A DNA stretch of 64,000 nucleotides from PALSA-612 sp963776735 (lineage in GTDB: Bacteria; Actinomycetota; Thermoleophilia; Gaiellales; Gaiellaceae): positions 25,671-89,670 of the forward strand of contig CAVZNV010000004.1 in assembly GCA_963776735.1 (NCBI GenBank), in the 5' to 3' direction. The first letter of the stretch is position 1; every line of letters begins with the position of its first letter. Positions 8,658-17,549 of this stretch are shown here, one piece after another. The notes under the pieces were generated by a model. The model did not search any database. It was not told the origin of the DNA and was given only the letters and a program-made list of their open reading frames with translations. The translations under genes were made by a program, and so were the position numbers.

Positions 8658-9735
8658 GCGCCTCTCCACCGACGAACACGGACTCGATCTCCACGTTGTC
8701 GTTGAGCACGACGATGTCCGCCGGGAAATCGGGCTCGAGCCGGCCGAGCGTCGGCAGGCCGAGCACGGCGGCCGGAACGGACGTGGCCGCGGCGACCGCA
8801 TCCGGCAGCGCGACGCCGAGCGAGTGCAGGTTGCGGACGGCGTCGATCATCGTCAGGACGCTGCCGGCGAGGACGCCGTTCGGACCGCGCACCTCGCCGT
8901 CACGGACGACGACCTCGAGGCTGCCGAGGCTGTACGCACCGTCGGGAACGCCGGCGCCGGCGGTCGCGTCGGTGACGAGCGCGACGCGCCCCTTCGCCGC
9001 GTGCCAGACGAGCGCCACCGTGTCGTGGGCCAGGTGGACGCCGTCGTTGATGATCTGGACGATCACGTCGTCACGCGCCAGCGCCGCGCCGGCGATCCCC
9101 GGCTCGCGGTGCTCGAACGGACGCATCGCGTTGAAGAGGTGCGTGACCGTGTGCACGCCGCGGTCGAAGGCGGCATTCGCGACCTCGGCGGTCGCGTCCG
9201 TGTGACCGCACGAGACGGTGACGCCGCGCTGCTGCAGCTCGTCGATCAGCGCCGGTGCGCCGGGCAGCTCGGGCGCGATCGTCATGATCCGCACCGGCCC
9301 CGCCGCGAGCAGACGCGCGAGCAGCTCCGGCTCGGGATCGCGCCGCGCCGCCGGCGGATGCGTGCCCAGCCGGCGAGGCGAGAGGAACGGACCCTCGAGG
9401 TGGATGCCGAGGATGCGCGGCCCTTCGGCCACGATCGGCACCTCGCGCATCGCGGCGACGAGCTCGTCCTCGGGCGTCGTGATCAGCGTCGGGAGGTAGC
9501 CGGTGACGCCCGTCTCGAGCAGCGCCTCGCCGGCACGCGCGTATCCGGCCGCGTCCGCCTCGAGGAAGTCGACGCCGCCGAAGCCGTTGACCTGCAGGTC
9601 GATGAAGCCGGGCGCCGCGATGCCGCGGCCGTTTCCCGACTCGATCCCGATGCGAGCGATCCGGCCGTCGACGACCTCGACGTCGCCCGGGATCAGCACG
9701 CCGCCGGTGACGGCCGCTTCGACCCCGAGCTTCAC
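8638..9735 (-). CDS. nagA: N-acetylglucosamine-6-phosphate deacetylase
   Basis: A 365-residue amidohydrolase. PGFIDLQVNGFGGVDF (42-57) is the NagA signature; the QxN variant in place of HxH is the one found in E. coli-type, single-metal enzymes. The metal glutamate lies in HLEGPFLSP, further ligands in SCGHTDA and THLFNAM, and the catalytic Asp in LVTDA. It removes acetate from GlcNAc-6-P. The GTG start (9735) overlaps the murQ stop by 4 nt (GTGA), which also rejects the much longer upstream-extended reading. Confidence 0.9.
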   Translation of the reverse strand: MKLGVEAAVTGGVLIPGDVEVVDGRIARIGIESGNGRGIAAPGFIDLQVNGFGGVDFLEADAAGYARAGEALLETGVTGYLPTLITTPEDELVAAMREVPIVAEGPRILGIHLEGPFLSPRRLGTHPPAARRDPEPELLARLLAAGPVRIMTIAPELPGAPALIDELQQRGVTVSCGHTDATAEVANAAFDRGVHTVTHLFNAMRPFEHREPGIAGAALARDDVIVQIINDGVHLAHDTVALVWHAAKGRVALVTDATAGAGVPDGAYSLGSLEVVVRDGEVRGPNGVLAGSVLTMIDAVRNLHSLGVALPDAVAAATSVPAAVLGLPTLGRLEPDFPADIVVLNDNVEIESVFVGGEARVVARG

Positions 9736-10625
9736 GGGGCGATCGCCCCGCGGATGTTGCCGCCTGCGGCCGCGAGTCGAGCCCTTGCCTCTGCGACGTC
9801 GACGCCGGCGAGCAGCACGACGATCGCGACCTTGGCGCTGCCGTCGGCGGCCGCCAGCGCCTCGTCGGCCTGGTCCGTCGGCGCGCCGGTGGCGGTCATC
9901 ACGATCCGCCGCACCCGGGCGCGCAGCTTCTCGTTCGTCGCCACGACGTCGACCATGAGGTTGTCGAAGGTCTTGCCGAGCCTGACCATTGCCACCGTCG
10001 AGATCGTGTTCAGGACGAGCTTCTGCGCCGTGCCGGCCTTCAGGCGCGTCGAGCCGGCGAGAAGCTCCGGGCCGACGACGACCGCGATCTCCTGCTCGGC
10101 GACCGCTGCCAGCGGCGAATCGGGGACGCACACGAGGCACGCAGTCGCCGCGCCGGCCGAGCCGGCCGCCTCCATCGCGCCGAGCACGTACGGGGTCCGG
10201 CCGCTCGCGCTGATCCCGATCACGGCGTCCGTCGCACCGACGCCGACGGAGTGCACGTCTCGCCGGCCTGCGTCTGCGTCGTCCTCCGCCGCCTCCTGCT
10301 CCAGCGACGAGGGCGCGTCGGCGCCCGCGAGCAGCGCGACGACCTGCCCCGGCGCCGCCGAGAAGGTCGCCTCGCACTCCGAGGCGTCGACCGCGGCAAG
10401 GCGGCCCGACGACCCGGCGCCGACGTAGACGAGGCGTCCGCCGGCCTGCAGCCGGTCGACCACCGTGTCGATGACGGCGGCGATGTCTGCAGCCGAGGAG
10501 GCTACGGCTGCAGGCACCGCCGCGTCCTGGTGGTTCATCAGCGCCACGAGCTCCTGCGTGGACCGCAGGTCGAGGTCGCGGGTCTCGGCGCTCCGCGCCT
10601 CGGTGATCAGATCGTCGAGCCCCAT
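9732..10625 (-). CDS. murQ: N-acetylmuramic acid 6-phosphate etherase
   Basis: A 297-residue SIS-fold etherase that cleaves the lactyl ether of MurNAc-6-P to give GlcNAc-6-P, which NagA then uses. The MurQ signature VGAGSSGRLAAVDASECEAT is at about 68-87, and GISASGRTPYV is the second SIS motif. I chose ATG at 10625 (MGLDDLITEARS); a 15-codon longer reading would begin inside the promoter. First gene of the leftward operon, with a DasR-like operator over its -35 box. Confidence 0.92.
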   Translation of the reverse strand: MGLDDLITEARSAETRDLDLRSTQELVALMNHQDAAVPAAVASSAADIAAVIDTVVDRLQAGGRLVYVGAGSSGRLAAVDASECEATFSAAPGQVVALLAGADAPSSLEQEAAEDDADAGRRDVHSVGVGATDAVIGISASGRTPYVLGAMEAAGSAGAATACLVCVPDSPLAAVAEQEIAVVVGPELLAGSTRLKAGTAQKLVLNTISTVAMVRLGKTFDNLMVDVVATNEKLRARVRRIVMTATGAPTDQADEALAAADGSAKVAIVVLLAGVDVAEARARLAAAGGNIRGAIAP

Positions 10626-10635
10626 GGGTGCCGTG

Positions 10636-10664
10636 AGTCTACGCCTCTCCCCGGAAGTGGTCAA
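10636..10664 (-). promoter_or_regulatory. murQ-nagA-SIS promoter
   Basis: On the minus strand, TTGACC (10659-10664) and TAGACT (10636-10641) are separated by 17 bp. The predicted start of transcription is only a few bases from the murQ ATG (10625), so the message would be nearly leaderless. The -35 box lies inside the palindromic operator at 10658-10669. Confidence 0.6.
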
Positions 10665-10669
10665 TACCA
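10658..10669. promoter_or_regulatory. DasR/NagR-type operator, site 1
   Basis: TGGTCAATACCA, flanked by AG and TT, matches the TGGTCTAGACCA core recognised by DasR/YvoA-type GntR regulators. It overlaps the -35 box of the murQ promoter. The encoded GntR/UTRA protein at 11935 is the likely binder. Confidence 0.65.
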
Positions 10670-10694
10670 TTTCACCAGATTGCCCACTTTGGTC

Positions 10695-10724
10695 TTGTCA
10701 TCCGGGCCATCGGGGTTGTACGAT
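10695..10724 (+). promoter_or_regulatory. Rightward promoter for the sugar-importer ATPase gene
   Basis: TTGTCA (10695-10700) and TACGAT (10719-10724) are separated by 18 bp, followed 8 bases later by the ATG at 10733. This suggests leaderless transcription. A degenerate operator half (TGGTCTTG, 10690-10697) overlaps the -35 box. Confidence 0.5.
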
Positions 10725-10732
10725 CGCAGCCG

Positions 10733-11938
10733 ATGGCGGAGATCCGTCTCGAGAACGTCACCAAGCTGTTCGCCGGCGGCGTCGCCGCGGTCGACGGTGT
10801 CTCGCTCGACATCGCGAACGGCGAGTTCCTCGTGCTGGTCGGCCCCTCGGGCTGTGGCAAGACGACGCTGCTCCGCATGATCGCGGGGCTCGAGGAGGTC
10901 ACCGGCGGCGCGATCTCGATCGACGGGAACGACGTGACCGACCTCGCGCCGCGGCGCCGCGACATCGCCATGGTCTTCCAGAGCTACGCGCTCTACCCGC
11001 ACATGAGCGTCCGCCAGAACCTCGCCTACGGGCTTAAGGTCAGGCGGACGCCGAAGGACCAGATCGCAACCAGGGTCGATGCGGTGGCGAAGCTCCTGGG
11101 CCTCGAGGACCTGCTCGACCGACGGCCGGCGCAGCTCTCGGGCGGCCAGCGGCAGCGGGTCGCGATGGGCCGCGCGATTGCGCGCGAACCGAAGGCGTTC
11201 CTGATGGACGAGCCGCTCTCGAACCTCGACGCGAAGCTCCGCGTCGGCATGCGCGCGTCGCTGCAGCAGCTCCACCACCGGCTCGGGATCACGACCGTGT
11301 ACGTCACGCACGACCAGATCGAGGCCATGACGCTCGGGCAGCGCGTCGCGGTGATGCGGGACGGGCACATCCTCCAGGTCGACGAGCCGCAGCGCCTTTA
11401 CCAGCAGCCGTGCGACCTATTCGTCGCCGCCTTCATCGGCTCCCCGGCGATGAACCTCGTCGAGGCGACGACCGACGGCGACGACGTCGTGTTCGGCCAG
11501 TTCCGCGTGCGCATGGCGCCCGGGCGGCAGCCGAAGACGGCGTCCGGCAGCCGTGTCGTGCTCGGCATCCGGCCGGAGAGCTTCGAGGATGACGCCTTCG
11601 CGTCTCCGGGCCTGCCGCGGATCGAGGCCGACATCGAGGTGCTGGAGGAGCTCGGCTCGGACGCGCACGTCTTCTTCAGCGTCGACGCCCCGCGGATCAC
11701 CGCCGAGACGCTGGAGGCCGGCGAGGAGGCGACCCTGCTGGCCGAGCAGAGGGCGCTCTTCACCGCCCGCGTCGACCCGCGCACGCGCGCCCACGTGCAC
11801 GAGACACTGCGGCTCGCGGTCGACCCCGAGCGCTTCCACTTCTTCGACCACGCGAGCGGCGCGAGCCTTCTCGAGCGGCCACCGGCACCGGAATCCGCAC
11901 CGCAGCCCGAGCAGGCCGGGACGGCGGTGCCCGCGTGA
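10733..11938 (+). CDS. Sugar ABC importer ATPase (MsmK/UgpC-type)
   Basis: A 401-residue ATPase. Walker A GPSGCGKTT (37-45), signature LSGGQRQR (135-142), Walker B FLMDEP (156-161), and a long C-terminal regulatory region with the NLDAKLR and TOBE features of CUT1 sugar importers. MsmK-type ATPases can serve several importers. No SD precedes the ATG, which fits the leaderless promoter. It is followed by the regulator with a GTGA overlap and shares the locus with an SBP and permeases that lack their own ATPase. Confidence 0.88.
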   Translation: MAEIRLENVTKLFAGGVAAVDGVSLDIANGEFLVLVGPSGCGKTTLLRMIAGLEEVTGGAISIDGNDVTDLAPRRRDIAMVFQSYALYPHMSVRQNLAYGLKVRRTPKDQIATRVDAVAKLLGLEDLLDRRPAQLSGGQRQRVAMGRAIAREPKAFLMDEPLSNLDAKLRVGMRASLQQLHHRLGITTVYVTHDQIEAMTLGQRVAVMRDGHILQVDEPQRLYQQPCDLFVAAFIGSPAMNLVEATTDGDDVVFGQFRVRMAPGRQPKTASGSRVVLGIRPESFEDDAFASPGLPRIEADIEVLEELGSDAHVFFSVDAPRITAETLEAGEEATLLAEQRALFTARVDPRTRAHVHETLRLAVDPERFHFFDHASGASLLERPPAPESAPQPEQAGTAVPA

Positions 11939-12687
11939 CGAAGCAGGCGGAGACGCGCGAGCGCGTCCGTGACCTGATCGAACAGCTCGTCGTCGGCGAT
12001 GCGATTCCGTCCGAGCGCCAGCTCAGCCAGGACCTCGGCGTCTCGCGGCTGACGATCCGCGCCGCGCTCGACGAGCTGGCCCGCGAAGGGCATCTCGTGC
12101 GCCGGCGCGGCTCCGGCACGTTCGTCAGCGAGCCCAAGATCGCACAGGAGCTGACGATGAGCTCCTTCACCGACGACATCCAGGCCCGCGGCATGACGCC
12201 GGGCAGCCGGACGCTCGAGCTTGGCGTCGTCCCGGCCGGCGCGCGTCTCGGCCGCGTCCTGCACGTCTCGCCGTCCGAGCCGGTCGTCGTCGCCAAGCGC
12301 CTTCGGCTCGCCGACCGCGACTCGATGGCGATCGAGACGCTGCACGTCCGCGAGTCCCTGATCCCCGGGCTCGCGAAGGACGACCTCGAGAACGGCTCCT
12401 TCTACGCCTTGCTGCGCAACCGGTACGGGATCGAGATCGTTGGCGGCCAGCAGACGATCGAGCCCACGGTCACGAACGAGGAGGAGTCCTCCGCGCTCGG
12501 CGTGCCGCTGCACTCGCCCGCCTTCCTGTTCGAGCGCGTCACCCGCTCCGAGACCGAGATCGTCGAGTTCGTCAGCTCGATCTACCGCGGCGACCGCTAC
12601 CGGCTCGTCACCGAGCTCAGCGTCCGGCCGACCCCGCGCCGCTCCGGAACGCCGATCGCGCTGTACGACGACGGGTTGGGTCTCTGA
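11935..12687 (+). CDS. GntR/HutC-family regulator (DasR/NagR-like)
   Basis: A 250-residue protein with an N-terminal winged helix (about 5-70, with IPSERQLSQDLGVSRLTIRAAL and VRRRGSGTFV) and a C-terminal UTRA ligand domain (about 90-240). HutC-subfamily members of this type sense GlcN-6-P or GlcNAc-6-P. TGGTCNNTACCA-like sites in both flanking intergenic regions make autonomous control of the amino-sugar genes likely. GTG start overlaps the ATPase stop. Confidence 0.88.
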   Translation: MTKQAETRERVRDLIEQLVVGDAIPSERQLSQDLGVSRLTIRAALDELAREGHLVRRRGSGTFVSEPKIAQELTMSSFTDDIQARGMTPGSRTLELGVVPAGARLGRVLHVSPSEPVVVAKRLRLADRDSMAIETLHVRESLIPGLAKDDLENGSFYALLRNRYGIEIVGGQQTIEPTVTNEEESSALGVPLHSPAFLFERVTRSETEIVEFVSSIYRGDRYRLVTELSVRPTPRRSGTPIALYDDGLGL

Positions 12688-12697
12688 ATCTGCGAGT

Positions 12698-12709
12698 TGG
12701 TCAGTACCA
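12698..12709. promoter_or_regulatory. DasR/NagR-type operator, site 2
   Basis: TGGTCAGTACCA lies 10 nt after the regulator stop, in the 212-nt gap before the sugar SBP gene. It shares the TGGTC..TACCA pattern with site 1. Confidence 0.6.
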
Positions 12710-12765
12710 TCTGGCCCGCTGTTGCTCCGTACTTGCACAAACACCGCTCGGCAAGGGCGAAAAAG

Positions 12766-12777
12766 TGGTCTTGACAT
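12766..12777 (+). promoter_or_regulatory. -35-like element with degenerate operator
   Basis: TGGTCTTGACAT holds a consensus -35 box (TTGACA, 12771-12776) inside a degenerate operator. No convincing -10 box stands 17-18 bp downstream, so the promoter call is tentative. Confidence 0.35.
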
Positions 12778-12817
12778 ACACGGACTTGTGTGAGAGCCTT
12801 CGCCGCGGGATGGCGAG

Positions 12818-12829
12818 TGGTATTAACCA
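12818..12829. promoter_or_regulatory. DasR/NagR-type operator, site 3
   Basis: TGGTATTAACCA is a near-perfect palindrome of the same family, 70 nt upstream of the SBP start. With site 2 it brackets the presumed importer promoter. Confidence 0.6.
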
Positions 12830-12899
12830 ATCCGCCGAGCCGAGGCCAGCGCCTGCGGGGCGCAGCTCGAGTTCGGCCAGAGCAATGGAGGGCTCCTCA

Positions 12900-14141
12900 A
12901 TGAAGAGACGGAAGACAATCGCCGTCGGCTTCGTCGCTCTCGCCGCGCTCGTATTTGCGATCGCCGCGGGCGGCGTCTCCGGCGCAACCAAGGCCAAGAG
13001 CATCACCGTCTGGCTCCAGACGGACGCTCAGGCAACGAACTGGCAGCCGATCGTGGCGGCGGCCAACGCGCAGTTCCAGAAGGACACGGGAGCCACGGCC
13101 AACGTCCAGTACCAGTCGTGGGGCACGCACCTGCAGAAGTTCGACGCCACGCTCGCCGGCGGCAACACGCCGGACGTCATCGAGATGGGGAACACCGAGA
13201 CGACGAAGTACATGGCGGCAGGCGCGTTCCAGGATCTGAGCGCCGACAAGGCGTCGTTCCCGAACTCGAGCACGTGGCTCGCCGGTCTCGCGGCCTCCGG
13301 TCGCTACAACGGCAAGCTCTACGCAATCCCCTACTACGCCGGCTCGCGTGTCGTCACCTATCGCACCGACCTCTGGAAGAAGGCCGGGCTGAAGGTGCCG
13401 ACGAGCCTCGCGCAGCTCGCGGCCGACGGCGCGAAGCTGATCAAGATGAACCCGAAGAAGGGCTTCTCGGGTTTCTACATCGCCGGTACCGACTGGTACT
13501 CCGCGATGGGCTTCGTGTTCGACTACGGCGGGAACATCGCCGTTCGCGTGAGCGGCAAGTGGAGGGGCGCGCTCGACTCGCCGAAGTCCCTCGCCGGCCT
13601 GACCGCGTACAAGAACTTCTTCAACGCGGCCTCCCGCGCCAGCAAGACGACGGACGAGGCGCACCCGAACCCGTACGACCAGTACGCCGCAGGCCTCGCG
13701 GGCTCGATGGTCGGGCCTGCCTGGTACACCTGCTGCGTCAAGCCCTACACCGGCGTGACCGGCCAGTTCGTCATGCCGAGCCACGTCAAGGGCCAGGTCA
13801 TGCCGGGCTTCCTCGGCGGCTCCGACCTCGCGGTGCCCGTGGGCGCCGACAAGTCGCTCGGTGAGAAGTGGATCCAGGACTACACCTCGACGGCTTCCGA
13901 GAAGGCGCTCGAGGGAATCGGCAACATCCCGAACACGACCAGCCTGTTCAACCCGGCGAAGATCAACGAGAAGGCGGCGGCGCGCAGCTGGTTCGTGCCG
14001 ACCGCGAAGAACTGGGTCAACGTCGAGAACCAGAACATCCTCCGCAACATGCTGGCCGAGATCCTCACCAACAGGCTGTCCGTCAAGCAGGCCGCGACGG
14101 CAGCGAGTGACGACGTCGCGTCGATCCTGAACGCGCCGTAG
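12900..14141 (+). CDS. Sugar ABC substrate-binding protein
   Basis: A 413-residue extracellular SBP (CUT1 type). ATG at 12900 has GGAGG 8 nt upstream and begins a signal peptide (MKRRKTIAVGFVALAALVFA). The mature part has SITVWLQTDAQATNW and the FDATLAGGNTPDVIEMGNTE region typical of family 1 sugar SBPs. Between a DasR-like regulator and NagZ, the ligand is probably GlcNAc, chitobiose or a muropeptide sugar; this is inferred. Confidence 0.86.
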   Translation: MKRRKTIAVGFVALAALVFAIAAGGVSGATKAKSITVWLQTDAQATNWQPIVAAANAQFQKDTGATANVQYQSWGTHLQKFDATLAGGNTPDVIEMGNTETTKYMAAGAFQDLSADKASFPNSSTWLAGLAASGRYNGKLYAIPYYAGSRVVTYRTDLWKKAGLKVPTSLAQLAADGAKLIKMNPKKGFSGFYIAGTDWYSAMGFVFDYGGNIAVRVSGKWRGALDSPKSLAGLTAYKNFFNAASRASKTTDEAHPNPYDQYAAGLAGSMVGPAWYTCCVKPYTGVTGQFVMPSHVKGQVMPGFLGGSDLAVPVGADKSLGEKWIQDYTSTASEKALEGIGNIPNTTSLFNPAKINEKAAARSWFVPTAKNWVNVENQNILRNMLAEILTNRLSVKQAATAASDDVASILNAP

Positions 14142-14157
14142 AGGACAATCGAGTCGG

Positions 14158-15111
14158 GTGACCTCCCTCCCGGCCGATACGCAAAACGCCGCCGAGCAGG
14201 GCCTCCTCCCTGCTCGGCGGCGTTTCACCTGGGCGCGCGCCGGGCGCGCGGCGGTCCCCTACCTGCTGCTCCTGCCCGTGCTGGCCGCGATCGGGGCCGT
14301 CCTCGGCTACCCGGTCGGCTACCTGATCAACCTCTCGTTCCAGAAGTACGGGCTGCCCGAGCTGATCCAGCACTCGGGCGAGTACATCGGCTTCCACAAC
14401 TACTACCTCGTCCTCCACGACCCGGTCTTCTGGAACACGCTCGAGCGGACGATCGTCTTCACGGCGGCGAACGTGGGCCTGACGATGGGGCTCGGGACGC
14501 TGTTCGCGCTGCTGCTCGTGCGCGTCTCGACCTGGGTGCGGATCCCGCTCACGGCCGGGCTCGTGCTCGTGTGGTCGATGCCGGTCGTCGTCGCCGTCCA
14601 GCTCTGGTACTGGATGACGAACTTCGAGAACGGTGTGTTGAACCAGATCCTCGGACTCGGCCAGCACGACTGGTACGCGTCGACGACGTCCTCCCTCGGC
14701 GTCGTCACCGCGCTGATCGTCTGGGGCGCCCTTCCGTTCGTCGTGATCACGCTCTACGCCGGCCTGGCGCAGGTGCCGCACGAGCTCGTCGAGGCTGCCG
14801 AGATCGACGGCGCTCGAGCGTGGCGTGTGTTCAAGGACGTGACCTTCCCGATCCTGAAGCCGATCTTCCTCGTGCTCACGAGCCTGTCGATCATCTGGGA
14901 CTTCGGCGTCTTCACGCAGCCGTACCTGCTGATCGGCCGCGAGCACCAGTACCCGTCGAACTACGTCATGGGCGTCTATGTCTACATCAAGGCGTACGCG
15001 GACAACGACTACGGACAGGGTGCGGCGATCTCGATCCTGATGCTGCTGATCGTGGCCGTGCTCAGCGTCTTTTACGTTCGCAAGATGGTCCGGATGGGGA
15101 CCGAGGCATGA
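14158..15111 (+). CDS. Sugar ABC permease (UgpA/MalF-type)
   Basis: A 317-residue permease with six membrane segments and the EAA loop EAAEIDGARAWRVFKDVTFP (about 212-231). The GTG at 14158 is the only start found, and it puts a perfect 18-bp hairpin within codons 9-23. The real start could be an unrecognised codon after the hairpin. It overlaps the next permease by ATGA. Confidence 0.84.
   Translation: MTSLPADTQNAAEQGLLPARRRFTWARAGRAAVPYLLLLPVLAAIGAVLGYPVGYLINLSFQKYGLPELIQHSGEYIGFHNYYLVLHDPVFWNTLERTIVFTAANVGLTMGLGTLFALLLVRVSTWVRIPLTAGLVLVWSMPVVVAVQLWYWMTNFENGVLNQILGLGQHDWYASTTSSLGVVTALIVWGALPFVVITLYAGLAQVPHELVEAAEIDGARAWRVFKDVTFPILKPIFLVLTSLSIIWDFGVFTQPYLLIGREHQYPSNYVMGVYVYIKAYADNDYGQGAAISILMLLIVAVLSVFYVRKMVRMGTEA
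14184..14225 (+). terminator. Hairpin with T-tract after the sugar SBP gene
   Basis: AAACGCCGCCGAGCAGGG (14184-14201) pairs perfectly with CCCTGCTCGGCGGCGTTT (14208-14225) around a 6-nt loop, and the stem ends in TTT. It lies 43 nt after the SBP stop. It looks like an intrinsic terminator or attenuator that would raise the SBP:permease ratio. Confidence 0.7.
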
Positions 15112-16001
15112 GCGCCGCGGCTCCGAGCACGTCGACCGCGCGCGCCGAGCGCAAGCGCCGCTCGAAGCGCCGCCGGCTCGCCGGCCAGACGGGCTGGAAT
15201 CTCGTCGGCATCGTCGTCACCGTCGTGATGGTCTTCCCCGTCTACTGGATGATCTCGACGGCGTTCAAGCCGGACAGCGAGATCCTGAGCGGCTCCTGGT
15301 TCCCGCTCCACCCGACGCTCGACCACTTCCGCTCGGCGATCTCGGGCACCGACCACCCCTACTTCTGGAACTCCGTGCTGAACTCGCTGATCGTCGTCGG
15401 CGTCACCGTGGCGCTGTCGATGGTGCTCGCGTTCCTGGCCGCGATCGCGCTCGCGAAGTACCGCTTCACCGGGGCGAAGGCCTTCATCGTGCTGATGATC
15501 GGCATCCAGATGCTGCCGCAGGCGGGCCTGATCATCCCGCTCTACCTCGTTCTGCGGGACTACGGCCTGGTCGGGTCGCTGACCGGCGTGATCGTCACGT
15601 ACATGACCTTCGTGCTGCCGTTCGCGGTCTGGACGCTGCGCGGCTTCATCATCGGCGTGCCGAAGGACCTGGAGGAGGCGGCGATGGTCGACGGCTCGAG
15701 CCGCCTCGGCGCGTTCTTCCGCATCCTGCTTCCGCTCGTCGCGCCCGGGCTCGTGGCGACGTCCGTGTTCGTCTTCATCACGAGCTGGAACGAGTTCATC
15801 TTCGCCAACGTGCTGCTGAACGACAACGCGAAGCAGACGGTGACGGTCTGGCTCTCGTACTTCACGGGCACGTCGCGGCACACGGACTGGGGCGCGCTGA
15901 TGGCGGCCTCGACGCTGACCGCGATCCCGGTCGTCGCGTTCTTCCTGCTGATCCAGCGCAAGATCGCGTTCGGACTGACCGCGGGCGCCGTCAAGGGCTA
16001 A
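15108..16001 (+). CDS. Sugar ABC permease (UgpE/MalG-type)
   Basis: A 297-residue permease. A basic N-terminus precedes the first membrane segment, and the EAA loop is EEAAMVDGSSRLGAFFRILLP. ATG overlaps the previous stop (ATGA). Its TAA overlaps the NagZ start by one base (TAATG), so importer and hydrolase are translationally coupled. Confidence 0.88.
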   Translation: MSAAAPSTSTARAERKRRSKRRRLAGQTGWNLVGIVVTVVMVFPVYWMISTAFKPDSEILSGSWFPLHPTLDHFRSAISGTDHPYFWNSVLNSLIVVGVTVALSMVLAFLAAIALAKYRFTGAKAFIVLMIGIQMLPQAGLIIPLYLVLRDYGLVGSLTGVIVTYMTFVLPFAVWTLRGFIIGVPKDLEEAAMVDGSSRLGAFFRILLPLVAPGLVATSVFVFITSWNEFIFANVLLNDNAKQTVTVWLSYFTGTSRHTDWGALMAASTLTAIPVVAFFLLIQRKIAFGLTAGAVKG

Positions 16002-17431
16002 TGACCGACCTCCGCCGGCTCGCGCTCGCCTGCGTCTGGCCCGGGTTCCCGGGCTACGAGGCGCCGGAGTGGCTGCGGCGGCGGCTCGCGGACGGGCTCG
16101 GCGGCGTCTGCCTGTTCGGCTGGAACGTCCGCGACGTGGAGCAGGTCGCCGCGCTGACCGCGTCGCTGCGGGCAGAGAACCCGGCCGTGCTCGTCTCGAC
16201 GGACGAGGAGGGCGGAGACGTCACACGGCTCGAGGTCGGGAGCGGCAGCTCGTACCCCGGGAACTGGGCTCTCGGAGTCGTCGACGACGTCGACGTGACG
16301 GCCGATGTGGCCGCCGGGATCGGCTCGCTGTGCGCCCGTGCCGGGATCAACCTCGACCTCGCGCCGGTCGCCGACGTGAACTCGAACCCGGCCAACCCCG
16401 TGATCGGCATTCGCTCGTTCGGCTCCGATCCGGAGCTCGTCGCGCGGCACGTGGCCGCGTTCGTCGACGGCCTGCAGCGCTGCGGCGTCGCGGCGTGCGC
16501 CAAGCACTTCCCCGGCCACGGCGACACGGCGCAGGACTCGCACGTCGAGCTGCCGCGTGCCGAGGGCGATCTCGACGCCGCGCTCGTGCCGTTCCGCGCC
16601 GCGATCGCAGCGGGCGTGCAGGCGATCATGACGGCGCACATCGTCGTGCCGGCGTTTGGCGAGCTCCCGGCGACGGTCAACCCGCACGTGCTCGGGGGCC
16701 TGCTCCGCGGCGAGCTCGGCTTCAACGGACTCGTGGTCACGGACGCGCTGGAGATGCGCGGCCTCGCCGACTCCGTCGGCGTCGAGGACGGAGCCGTGCT
16801 GGCTCTCGCCGCCGGAGCCGACGCGCTCTGTCTCGGCCACGACCTGCACGACGACGCCGTCGAGAGCGTGTCGAGCGCGATCGTGGTGGCGGTCGAGGCC
16901 GGCCGGCTGCCGGTCGAGCGGCTCGAGGAAGCCTCCGAACGGATCGCCCGCGTCGCCGACTGGGCGCAGCCGCGTGCGGTCGCGGTCGATGCCGGGCTCG
17001 GGCTCGAGGCCGCCCGGCGCGCGCTCCGGGTCGAGGGCGACGCCCGGCTCGACGGGCCGGCTCTGGTCGTCGAGCTCCTGCCGGAGCCGAACATCGCCGC
17101 CGGCGTCGCCGAGCACTCGCTCGCGGAGCTCCTCGGCGGAAGCGACCCGGACGGACGACCCGTCGTCGTCCTCCGTGACGCGCACCGCCACCAGTGGGCG
17201 CGGGCCGAGACCGAGCGGATCCTCACGGAGCACCCGGACGCGATCGTGGTCGAGACGGGCCTCCCGCTCTGGCGCCCGCCCTCGGCGCGCACGTACGTCG
17301 CGACGAACGGCGCCGGCTGCGCGAACCTCCCGGCCGCGAGCGAACGGCTGCGGGCCGCCGCGCGTGACACAGCCGACCGGCCACGCAGGCCGGCTGTGGA
17401 CGAGAAGTTCAGATTCGTCACGCCCGTGTGA
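16001..17431 (+). CDS. nagZ: Glycoside hydrolase family 3 beta-N-acetylhexosaminidase
   Basis: A 476-residue GH3 enzyme. The NagZ-type motif KHFPGHGDT is at 168-176, with the His/Asp pair that does general acid/base catalysis in this clade, and the nucleophile is Asp248 in VVTDALEM. There is no signal peptide, so it acts in the cytoplasm on imported GlcNAc-containing oligosaccharides or muropeptides. The C-terminal ~130 residues beyond the barrel are an extra domain typical of two-domain GH3 proteins. NagZ role is supported by murQ and nagA nearby. Confidence 0.86.
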   Translation: MTDLRRLALACVWPGFPGYEAPEWLRRRLADGLGGVCLFGWNVRDVEQVAALTASLRAENPAVLVSTDEEGGDVTRLEVGSGSSYPGNWALGVVDDVDVTADVAAGIGSLCARAGINLDLAPVADVNSNPANPVIGIRSFGSDPELVARHVAAFVDGLQRCGVAACAKHFPGHGDTAQDSHVELPRAEGDLDAALVPFRAAIAAGVQAIMTAHIVVPAFGELPATVNPHVLGGLLRGELGFNGLVVTDALEMRGLADSVGVEDGAVLALAAGADALCLGHDLHDDAVESVSSAIVVAVEAGRLPVERLEEASERIARVADWAQPRAVAVDAGLGLEAARRALRVEGDARLDGPALVVELLPEPNIAAGVAEHSLAELLGGSDPDGRPVVVLRDAHRHQWARAETERILTEHPDAIVVETGLPLWRPPSARTYVATNGAGCANLPAASERLRAAARDTADRPRRPAVDEKFRFVTPV

Positions 17432-17480
17432 CGCCCGCGTCCCAGCTTCGCGGGCACCGTCTGAGGCGGGTGGCGAGTCT

Positions 17481-17500
17481 CTCCCCACCCGGGTGGGGAG
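17481..17500. repeat. Perfect 20-bp GC palindrome, copy 1
   Basis: CTCCCCACCC followed directly by GGGTGGGGAG, between the convergent nagZ and SDR genes. A near-identical copy with one extra central base is at 61921-61941. It may act as a bidirectional terminator or be a dispersed intergenic repeat. Confidence 0.6.
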
Positions 17501-17549
17501 GCGTGTGCGGTTCCGCGCGCGTGTCCTTCCGCCGCCCGTCAGGGGCGGG

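Noticed and set aside
8458..10428. A 656-codon plus-strand open frame opposite nagA and murQ
   Set aside because: It is a shadow: nagA and murQ with full signature motifs occupy the minus strand here.
12690..12899. A protein-coding extension of the sugar SBP upstream to 12765
   Set aside because: The ATG at 12900 has a strong SD and a signal peptide, while the extension would be encoded by the operator and promoter region.
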